A stretch of DNA of 64,000 bases from CAWAYR01 sp050250875 (lineage in GTDB: Bacteria; Acidobacteriota; Vicinamibacteria; Vicinamibacterales; UBA2999). The stretch spans positions 62,001-126,000 of the forward strand of contig JBFWNV010000001.1 in NCBI GenBank assembly GCA_050250875.1, written 5' to 3'. Position numbers and translations under genes: made by a program. Shown here piece after piece: positions 43,919 through 50,340 of this stretch. Within the stretch, counting starts at the first letter, position 1, and every line of letters begins with the position of its first letter. A model generated the notes under the pieces. It did no database searches. It worked only from the letters and a program-made list of their open reading frames with translations, and was not told where the DNA came from.

Positions 43919-45673
43919 TCACTGGCCGGCGGCCGGCGCCACCGCGAGCGTGTCGGCGCTCCACAACAGCGGCGGCGGTGTCAGGGACGGAACGAGATTG
44001 CGCAGCCGGGCGTTGACCGCGACGTAGACCCGCGGCGCGGCGAAATACAGCGCCGGCAGGTGCTCGCTGAACACCCGCAGCGTCTCGCGGAAGAGGCGCG
44101 TCCGTTCGGCGGGATCGGTCGACGCCGCCTGTTGGGTCATCAGCTCGTCGATGCGGCGTTCCCAGGCGGTGGCGGGCGTCTTTTGTCCGATGTTCCAGAT
44201 GTGCGCGCTCCCCGAGCTGAGCCAGAAGTCGCGCTGCATCGCCGGGTCGGTGTCGGTGGCGAGGTAGTTGAAGAAGATGGCGTCGAAGGCGCCGGACAGC
44301 ATGCGCTCGATGAGCGCGCCGGGCTCGAGCGGCACGACATCGACGGCGAGGCCGACGCGCTCGAGGCTCTCCTTGAGCACCTGACTGCCCCGCTCGAGGC
44401 TGGTGTTGCCGCGGTAGGTCAGCACCGTGAACCGCGCCTCGACGCCGGAGCGATCCTCGAGCCAGGCATCGGCGTCGCGGTTGTCGAGCCCCAGCTCCTG
44501 CAGCAGCTGCTGGGACGCGTCACGATCGAACCGGTAGCGCGGCAAGTCGGGCCAGAACCAGGCCTTGTTGCCGGGCGAGACCGGGCCGTGAATCGGGACG
44601 GCCGCGCCGAGGAACACCGTGTTGGCGTAGGCCTCGCGATCCACGGCGTGCGAGATGGCCTGACGGAACTTGTCTGTGAACATCCACGACGCCCGCGGGT
44701 CCTTCGCCCAGTGGGCGGGCCGCAGGTTGAAGAAGAACACGTCGGGATTCAAGCCGACGCCGACTTCGTGCACGGCCAGGATGCCCTTCTCTTCCAGGTC
44801 GCGCGCCGTGGCGTAGTCCTCCGCCCGCAGCGGATTCTGCGTCAGGTCGAGGGCGCCGGACCGCAGCCGCACCAGCTCGGCGCTCTGGTCGGGCACGATC
44901 TCGAGCACCACGCCGTCGAGGTAGGGCAGCGCGACGCCCGCTTCGTCCCGTCGCCAGTAATTGGGGTTGCGCTCGAAGGTGAGGCGCTGGCCCGGTTCGT
45001 AGGCGACGAGCCGGAAGGGCCCCATTCCGGCCAGCTCGGCCGGCGGCGTCGTGACCGGCCACGCCTGCGCGAACGTGCCGGCCGTCAGCGCCGCCTCCAG
45101 CCGATGGCGCGGCAGGATCCAGAGGTTGTCGAGCAGCCGGATGCCCGGCCCGAACGCCCGTGGCAACGTGACGATGACGGTGGCAGGGTCGGGTGTCTCG
45201 ACGGCCACCGGCTCGCCGTCGACCGTCAGCGACACCACCAGCAGGCCCTTGGCCAGCAGGTCCTGGGCCGCGCGAATCGTGAAGGCGACGTCGGCCGACG
45301 TGAACGGCTGGCCGTCGGACCAGGTGAGGCCCGGGCGCAACGTGAGCGTGAAGCTGCGGCCATCGGCCGAGGTGGTCCAGCGCTCGGCCAGCCACGGTTC
45401 GACCTCCTGGGTGGCGCGATTGACGCGGACCAGCCGCGCCTGCGTGAGCACTGCCACCACTTCGCTCACGAGATCGCGCGAGACGAGGCGGTTGAACGAC
45501 CGCGGTTCGGCCCGTACCGACGACACGATCCGGCCGCCCCGCACCGGACGTTCCGCGGCGACCGTCTCGCGGCGCGTGGTGCCCGGGGCGCCGGTCCGGC
45601 CGGCCCACCATCCCCAGGCGAGCAGGCCGCCGACCAGCACGAGCACGAGCAGGGCGCGCGATTGTCGGTTCAC
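43919..45673 (-). CDS. ABC transporter substrate-binding protein, family 5
   Basis: The 584-aa periplasmic protein has an N-terminal signal/anchor (ALLVLVLVGGLLAWGWWAGR) and typical SBP_bac_5 segments: VEPWLAERWTTSADGRSFTLTLRPGLTWSDGQPFTSADVAFTI, GMGPFRLVAYEPGQRLTFERNPNYW and FRQAISHAVDREAYANTVF (quoted in part; key LRxGxxWSDGxPxTAxDV and NPxYW motifs). It is the first gene of the operon SBP-permease-permease-aldolase. Start is GTG at 45673. No ATPase subunits are seen in this window, so they must be elsewhere or missing. Confidence 0.88.
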   Translation of the reverse strand: MNRQSRALLVLVLVGGLLAWGWWAGRTGAPGTTRRETVAAERPVRGGRIVSSVRAEPRSFNRLVSRDLVSEVVAVLTQARLVRVNRATQEVEPWLAERWTTSADGRSFTLTLRPGLTWSDGQPFTSADVAFTIRAAQDLLAKGLLVVSLTVDGEPVAVETPDPATVIVTLPRAFGPGIRLLDNLWILPRHRLEAALTAGTFAQAWPVTTPPAELAGMGPFRLVAYEPGQRLTFERNPNYWRRDEAGVALPYLDGVVLEIVPDQSAELVRLRSGALDLTQNPLRAEDYATARDLEEKGILAVHEVGVGLNPDVFFFNLRPAHWAKDPRASWMFTDKFRQAISHAVDREAYANTVFLGAAVPIHGPVSPGNKAWFWPDLPRYRFDRDASQQLLQELGLDNRDADAWLEDRSGVEARFTVLTYRGNTSLERGSQVLKESLERVGLAVDVVPLEPGALIERMLSGAFDAIFFNYLATDTDPAMQRDFWLSSGSAHIWNIGQKTPATAWERRIDELMTQQAASTDPAERTRLFRETLRVFSEHLPALYFAAPRVYVAVNARLRNLVPSLTPPPLLWSADTLAVAPAAGQ

Positions 45674-45685
45674 CGGTTAGCCGAC

Positions 45686-45703
45686 CGGCCAAGAAATTGG
45701 CCG
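45686..45703. promoter_or_regulatory. Hairpin in the leader of the ABC importer operon
   Basis: CGGCCAA (45686-45692 region) and TTGGCCG are perfect 7-bp arms around a GAAA loop (TTTC in the minus-strand RNA), ending 12 bases before the GTG of the substrate-binding protein gene. It could be an operator or an RNA structure affecting translation. Confidence 0.4.
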
Positions 45704-45742
45704 ATCGCCTCGTAGCGGGAATTCAGGCCGAAAAGCCGGGCT

Positions 45743-45779
45743 TTGCACGCTTCCAGAGCCTGGCTCTGAATCCGTGCAA
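45743..45779. promoter_or_regulatory. 37-bp near-perfect dyad, possible activator or operator site
   Basis: Around a single central T (45761) the arms TTGCACGCTTCCAGAGCC and GGCTCTGAATCCGTGCAA match in 15 of 18 positions: the inner CAGAGCC/GGCTCTG and the outer TTGCACG/CGTGCAA are perfect, with three mismatches between. It lies between two divergent genes, so it is not a terminator; it is 124 bases upstream of a sigma-54-like promoter, a typical distance for an enhancer-binding activator. Confidence 0.55.
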
Positions 45780-45903
45780 CTCCGGGCGGTCGAAGTCCCG
45801 CCGATCGCCGGCCGGGGAGCGGCTGCCGCACGACTCGCATCCTAGAACACCAAACCCATATGCCGCAATCACTTAGGGGTATCCATCGGCCGCAGTCCGC
45901 GGC

Positions 45904-45919
45904 TGGCACCGGCCCTGCC
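45904..45919 (+). promoter_or_regulatory. Sigma-54 (-24/-12) promoter candidate
   Basis: TGGCACCGGCCCTGCC has GG at 45905-45906 and GC at 45917-45918 with exactly ten bases between, and matches the consensus TGGCACG-N4-TTGCW with three mismatches. The expected transcript start is about 45930, just before the GGAG (45932-45935) and ATG (45941) of the HTH gene. A sigma-54 activator with an intact GAFTGA motif is encoded 4.4 kb downstream. Confidence 0.6.
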
Positions 45920-45940
45920 ATACATATCGGCGGAGTTCGT

Positions 45941-46153
45941 ATGGAAACCACCCAGAACCTGACCGACACCCCGACGGCAGTCCCTCAGCTGGGCCGCAGC
46001 GTGACCATCCAGCGCGCCGCCGAGATCCTCGGCGTCTCGCGCCGCACCGTGTACTACCGCATCAGCGAAGGCGTGCTGCAGACCATCCGCACCCGCGGCG
46101 GCTCGCAGCGCGTGATCGTCGAGTCGCTTACGTCGTCGCAGGCTCGCCACTAG
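45941..46153 (+). CDS. Small excisionase/MerR-type helix-turn-helix protein
   Basis: The 70-aa protein is mostly one winged-HTH domain: VTIQRAAEILGVSRRTVYYRISEGVLQTIRTRGGSQRVIVES, with the key helix-turn-helix AAEILGVSRRTVYYRI and a wing. It resembles excisionase/BldC-like DNA-binding proteins. The ATG at 45941 has GGAG six bases upstream; a longer frame from 45860 exists but its first 27 residues overlap the promoter. It precedes the protease gene by 25 bases and is probably in one operon with it. Confidence 0.8.
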   Translation: METTQNLTDTPTAVPQLGRSVTIQRAAEILGVSRRTVYYRISEGVLQTIRTRGGSQRVIVESLTSSQARH

Positions 46154-46178
46154 TCGCCCGGCTTCGAAGGAACCGCCC

Positions 46179-47855
46179 ATGACCACCCGTCTCTCTGCCG
46201 TCCTGATCGCCCTGCTGATGGGCGTTCCGGCCCTCGCCGATGCCGGCCCCGGCCGCGCGCGTCTGTCCGGGGACCTGCAGGACGAACTCCGCAAGGGCAA
46301 CCGCCGCACCGTGGAGGTCATCGTCGCCGGCGGCGATGACGTGATCGGCCGGGTGCTGGGGCGGCATCCGCTGCAGCTGAAGCGGCGCCTGAAGCGGGGA
46401 GCGGTGCTCGAGGTACCGGCCGGCCAGCTGGACGCCCTGACCGCCGATCCCGACGTGGCGGCGGTGTCGGCCAACGCGGTGGTGACGTCGCACATGGCGC
46501 TGACCACGGCCACCACCGGTGCCGAGGCCGCGTGGGCCGGCCTGGTGACGTCGCTGGGGGCGGTCGACGGGTCGGGCATCGGTGTGGCCATCGTCGACTC
46601 GGGAATCTCGCCCCACAGCTCGCTGGCCGGCAAGGTCGTGGTGAGCGTGGACTTCACCCGCAACCGCAACCGAGGCCGCGGGCTCGACGGCTACGGCCAC
46701 GGCACCCACGTCGCCGGCATCGTCGCCGGCCAGGAACTCGACAAGGCACGGAAGAGCGGGGCCGCCGGGATGGCGCCGGGCGCTCACCTGATCAACCTGC
46801 GGGTGCTGGACGACAGCGGCGCCGGCCAGGTCGCCGACGTGGTCGAGGCCATCGACTGGGCGACCGACAACCGCGTCCAGTACAACATCCGCGTCATCAA
46901 CCTGTCGCTGGGCACGCCGGTGACCCAGTCGTACCGCGACGACCCGATGGGTCAGGCGGTGGAGCGGGCGGTGAAGGCGGGCATCGTGGTGGTGGCCTCG
47001 GCCGGCAACCGCGGCGAGACCGCCGAGGGCAAGACCGTGCTGGCGAGCGTCAGCTCGCCGGGCAACTCGCCCTACGCCATCACGGTGGGCGCGCTGCGCT
47101 CGAACGGCACGACCGACCGCGGCGACGACACGCTGGCGCCGTGGAGCTCGCGCGGTCCGACCGCCATCGACTACGTGGTGAAGCCGGACATCGCCGCTCC
47201 GGGCAGCCTGATCGAGTCGGCCAGCGCCAAGGGCTCGGCCCTGGCGAGCCTGCGTCCCGACCGCGTCCGGGGCCAGGGCAACTCGGCCTACCTCACCCTG
47301 AGCGGCACCAGCATGTCGGCCGCCGTCGTGAGCGGCGCCGTGGCCCTGCTGCTGGACGGCAACCCGCGGCTCACCCCGCTCGGTGTGCGCCTGGCGCTGC
47401 AGGCGTCGGCGGACTGGGTGCCCGAAGCGGGCCTGACCGGCGCCGGCGCCGGCAGCCTCAACCTGGCTCACGCCATGGAAGGCACGCAGACGCTGCCGGC
47501 GCGGACCGCGGCGGACCTGTTCCCTGCCTCGTGGGGTGCAACGGTCAACGGGGATGTGAAATGGAACGGACTCCGGGGTCAGTCCATCATCTGGGGCAAC
47601 TCCATCATCTGGGGCAACTCCATCATCTGGGGCAACTCCATCATCTGGGGTGAGTCGATCATCTGGGGTGAGTCGATCATCTGGGGCGAATCGATCATCT
47701 GGGGCGAGTCGATCATCTGGGGTGAGTCGATCATCTGGGGCGAATCGATCATCTGGGGCGAATCGATCATCTGGGGTGAATCGATCATCTGGGGTGAATC
47801 GATCATCTGGGGTGAATCGATCATCTGGGGTGAATCGATCATCTGGGGCGAGTGA
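46179..47855 (+). CDS. Secreted subtilisin-like (S8) protease with 15 tandem SIIWG hexapeptides
   Basis: The 558-aa precursor has a signal peptide (MTTRLSAVLIALLMGVPALA), an I9-like prodomain (residues ~25-105) and a subtilase domain with the full triad: Asp140 in VAIVDSGIS, His174 in GHGTHVAG, Ser378 in SGTSMSA, plus the oxyanion Asn region SAGNRG. From residue 468 the C-terminus is 15 exact hexads: one QSIIWG, three NSIIWG and eleven ESIIWG, then a final Glu and stop. The first four copies use TCC for serine and the rest TCG, so the array grew in two rounds. A GAAGGAA ribosome site lies upstream. The array could be a substrate, a released peptide or a beta-solenoid; this is unknown. Confidence 0.92.
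   Translation: MTTRLSAVLIALLMGVPALADAGPGRARLSGDLQDELRKGNRRTVEVIVAGGDDVIGRVLGRHPLQLKRRLKRGAVLEVPAGQLDALTADPDVAAVSANAVVTSHMALTTATTGAEAAWAGLVTSLGAVDGSGIGVAIVDSGISPHSSLAGKVVVSVDFTRNRNRGRGLDGYGHGTHVAGIVAGQELDKARKSGAAGMAPGAHLINLRVLDDSGAGQVADVVEAIDWATDNRVQYNIRVINLSLGTPVTQSYRDDPMGQAVERAVKAGIVVVASAGNRGETAEGKTVLASVSSPGNSPYAITVGALRSNGTTDRGDDTLAPWSSRGPTAIDYVVKPDIAAPGSLIESASAKGSALASLRPDRVRGQGNSAYLTLSGTSMSAAVVSGAVALLLDGNPRLTPLGVRLALQASADWVPEAGLTGAGAGSLNLAHAMEGTQTLPARTAADLFPASWGATVNGDVKWNGLRGQSIIWGNSIIWGNSIIWGNSIIWGESIIWGESIIWGESIIWGESIIWGESIIWGESIIWGESIIWGESIIWGESIIWGESIIWGESIIWGE
47580..47849 (+). repeat. 15 tandem 18-bp coding repeats
   Basis: Exact period of 18 bases encoding (Q/N/E)SIIWG. Units 1-4 start at 47580, 47598, 47616 and 47634 (CAG or AAC then TCC ATC ATC TGG GGY); units 5-15 start at 47652 and every 18 bases to 47832 (GAG/GAA then TCG ATC ATC TGG GGY). 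The block of eleven is nearly identical at the DNA level, suggesting recent slippage or duplication. Copy number may vary between strains. Confidence 0.97.
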
Positions 47856-47859
47856 CCGA

Positions 47860-47889
47860 TTGCAGAACTGTGAACCACTGCTCTAAAGT
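47860..47889 (+). promoter_or_regulatory. Weak sigma-70-like promoter candidate
   Basis: TTGCAG (47860-47865) and TAAAGT (47884-47889) are separated by 18 bases, 4/6 matches each to the consensus boxes. A transcript would start near 47896, before the micro-ORF and the HD-GYP gene. The match is weak and overlaps no coding sequence. Confidence 0.3.
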
Positions 47890-47916
47890 GTCAACACGAT
47901 TCGACCGAGGTAACTT

Positions 47917-47946
47917 ATGAACCGCCTGATTATCTGGGACGAGTAG
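47917..47946 (+). CDS. Micro-ORF encoding MNRLIIWDE
   Basis: An ATG at 47917, preceded by GAGG six bases upstream, opens a nine-codon frame MNRLIIWDE followed by TAG. The last five residues mimic the IIWGE that ends every protease repeat and the protease itself. It lies in the 123-base gap between the protease and the HD-GYP gene. It could be a signal peptide, a leader peptide or chance; the SD and the motif match are what make it notable. Not confirmed as expressed. Confidence 0.5.
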   Translation: MNRLIIWDE

Positions 47947-47951
47947 GTTCA

Positions 47952-47963
47952 GGGGCCGGCCCC
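47952..47963. promoter_or_regulatory. 12-bp perfect palindrome after the micro-ORF
   Basis: GGGGCCGGCCCC at 47952-47963 begins five bases after the micro-ORF stop and ends 15 bases before the GTG of the HD-GYP gene. With the short upstream ORF it forms a leader-peptide-plus-hairpin arrangement, as in attenuation, but without a T tract. An operator is equally possible. Confidence 0.35.
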
Positions 47964-47978
47964 CTGGCGGACACGGGA

Positions 47979-50339
47979 GTGGCCACAACTCCGCAATCAC
48001 TCATCGGCAGGTCATATCTATTCGCCGTCCCGGCAGCCGGGATCGTGGTCATCACTGCGGCCACCATTGAGTTGGTGGCCGCCTCTCCTCCGCTCGGCTG
48101 GGCCCTCCTCACAGCGCTTACCGCACTCGCCGGCGCCTACACGATCAAGGTGCCAGGGCTTGTCGTTAGGCTCTCGGTCTCAGAGCCTCTCGTATTCCTA
48201 TCCACATTCCTCTATGGGCCGGCAGCTGGTGCTCTAACGGCAGCTGTAGACGCGGGCGTGGCCTCTCTCCGGCTCATCCCGCGCCTTCGCACCCTCCACC
48301 GAATCCTCTTTAACGTCGGCACGGTAGCAATCTCCGTCTATGTCGCTGCCCAGATCTACTTCGTTCTGGCCGGCTTAGACATGCGTGAGCCCCAGTACGG
48401 AGCACTTGACACATTCGTCTGGCCACTCTACGTGTTTGCAGCCGGTGTGTTCGTCATCAACAGCGGACTCGTAGCCATCGCACTAGGTATAGAACGCCAT
48501 ACCTCCGCCTTCGCGATTTGGCGCAGTCAGTTTCTTTGGCTCGCCGCCACCTATCTTGCCAGTGCATCAATTGCGGCAATACTTGTAACCTTTACCAGTA
48601 CGTTCAACTGGGCACTCGTTGGCCTACTGCTCCCCCTAGCAGCCGTGTCGTTCGTGGCAGTCCGCACCACACTTGGCCGACTCGACGACGCCAATCAACA
48701 TCTCGCGGAAGTAAACGCGCTTTATCTATCAACGATCGAGACGCTTGCGATGGCGATCGATGCCAAGGACCAAGTGACTCACGGCCACATACGCCGGGTC
48801 CAACGCTTTGCCGTCGAGTTAGCCAAGGCCCTTGGGGTCATCGACGATCGGCAGCTCAAGGCCATTGAGGCTGCCGCTCTACTGCACGACATGGGCAAGC
48901 TTGCGATTCCCGAGTTCATTCTGAACAAACCAGGCAAACTAAGCGCCAGCGAGTTCGACGTAATGAAGACTCATGCGGCCCTCGGGGCTGACATCCTGTC
49001 GTCCATTCATTTCCCTTACCCTGTTGTCCCGATTGTTCGTCATCACCACGAAAACTGGGACGGAACCGGCTATCCGGACGGCTTGAGGGGCCCGGACATC
49101 CCAATCGGTGCAAGAATCCTGTCTGTGGTCGACTGTTACGATGCCCTAACTTCAGACCGACCGTATCGGCCCGCAATGACGGACGCTCAAGCTATCGACA
49201 TCCTCGCACAGCGTCGCGGTCGAATGTACGACCCCCTGGTCGTCGATCGCTTTGTAGAGGCGCTCCAGACACTTAAGGCTTCCGTGGAGGGAGACCTGCT
49301 TCCCTCGCCTCTACGAACTTTGGCTCACGCATCCGCTGAGCCCAACCCGGGCGCGCCGACGGCTGAAGCGGCGGCAGGCCTACCCGCTCCATCCTCCGGT
49401 CGCATTGGAGCCGTCGCGGGTTACCTGGACCTGTTGACGTCACTTGCGCCGTACCCGGCGGGTCGCACTAGTGGTTCAGTCGCGCGAGATATTCTGCATC
49501 GACTGAGAAGCGTGACCTCATTCGACTCCGGTGTTGTCTTCATGCCAGACGACGACACGCTCGCGCTTCATGCCATCGCCGTGGATGGCCCCTTCATGGA
49601 CGATTTCTCGAGGATCAAGATTCCCGTTGGAGAGCGTCTCACCGGTTGGGCCGCCGCCCACCGAACGTCGGTTTGGAACTCCGATGCAGCTCTGGATCTG
49701 GGTCCAGACCTCACGAGGGGTCAACTGGTTCTCGCATCCGCAGTCTCGTTGACTGTGTCCACACAGCTGATTGGTGTCTTGACCTTTTACGGCCGCAGGG
49801 GCCAAGACATTACGCTGACTGACAGAGTCTACCTAGAGGCAGCCGCTGCATTGATCGCAGCAGAACTCGCCGACAGCCAGAGGTTCGAGCCGAGGTGCAT
49901 CGATGGCCGCCGTGCCGAAGTTCGCTCGGCAATCCTCCCAGTCATTGAGGCTGCGCTGTCGAACAACGGCACGGGTGAGCCCTTGTTCAGCGTAGTCGGG
50001 CTTCGCTTTGATGCCATTCGTCGCGACGACGGCAGGCGCCTATGTGACTCCGACTACGAGGCCGCGGTCCAGCAGCTACTTCGAGCCAGCCTTAGGCAGC
50101 AGCGTGCGCGATACGCAGTAGTGCTTTCTAGCCGCACCGTCTTGCTCATCGCCGGCACGTCAGCCGCAGATCCCCTTCAAGCGACCCTTGAGGGCATGAC
50201 GCAAGAGGAGCCATTTCAACAGCTTTCCCTCCGTGCCTCGAGAATCCGTGACTCTTTTGAACTTCAGATGTTTGCTCGACGAGCTGTCGAACCGCCCTCG
50301 TCTGCGTTGAGCGCGTCACACGGTCCGTCGGTACACTAG
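47979..50339 (+). CDS. Membrane HD-GYP phosphodiesterase-like protein with GAF domain
   Basis: The 786-aa protein has about seven hydrophobic segments in residues ~10-230, a coiled linker, then an HD-GYP domain: HD at 303-304 in LLHDMGKLAIPEFIL, HHHENWDGTGYPDGLRGPDIP with GYP at 364-366. A GAF-like domain follows (~480-640), then a C-terminal region with a weak GGDEF-like look. HD-GYP domains cleave c-di-GMP. The gene starts with GTG at 47979 and shows markedly lower GC than its surroundings (53% in one counted line). It is followed one base later by the sigma-54 activator. Confidence 0.85.
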   Translation: MATTPQSLIGRSYLFAVPAAGIVVITAATIELVAASPPLGWALLTALTALAGAYTIKVPGLVVRLSVSEPLVFLSTFLYGPAAGALTAAVDAGVASLRLIPRLRTLHRILFNVGTVAISVYVAAQIYFVLAGLDMREPQYGALDTFVWPLYVFAAGVFVINSGLVAIALGIERHTSAFAIWRSQFLWLAATYLASASIAAILVTFTSTFNWALVGLLLPLAAVSFVAVRTTLGRLDDANQHLAEVNALYLSTIETLAMAIDAKDQVTHGHIRRVQRFAVELAKALGVIDDRQLKAIEAAALLHDMGKLAIPEFILNKPGKLSASEFDVMKTHAALGADILSSIHFPYPVVPIVRHHHENWDGTGYPDGLRGPDIPIGARILSVVDCYDALTSDRPYRPAMTDAQAIDILAQRRGRMYDPLVVDRFVEALQTLKASVEGDLLPSPLRTLAHASAEPNPGAPTAEAAAGLPAPSSGRIGAVAGYLDLLTSLAPYPAGRTSGSVARDILHRLRSVTSFDSGVVFMPDDDTLALHAIAVDGPFMDDFSRIKIPVGERLTGWAAAHRTSVWNSDAALDLGPDLTRGQLVLASAVSLTVSTQLIGVLTFYGRRGQDITLTDRVYLEAAAALIAAELADSQRFEPRCIDGRRAEVRSAILPVIEAALSNNGTGEPLFSVVGLRFDAIRRDDGRRLCDSDYEAAVQQLLRASLRQQRARYAVVLSSRTVLLIAGTSAADPLQATLEGMTQEEPFQQLSLRASRIRDSFELQMFARRAVEPPSSALSASHGPSVH

Positions 50340-50340
50340 C

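Noticed and set aside
47580..47849. Possible CRISPR array
   Set aside because: The 18-bp units are contiguous with no spacers and translate in frame as part of a protease.
47579..47878. Antisense ORF with a repeating PQMIDS peptide
   Set aside because: It is only the reverse complement of the SIIWG repeat; no start signal and no separate evidence.
48916..49176. Short antisense ORF within the HD-GYP gene
   Set aside because: No start signal and no recognisable domain; the sense strand codes for the HD-GYP motifs.
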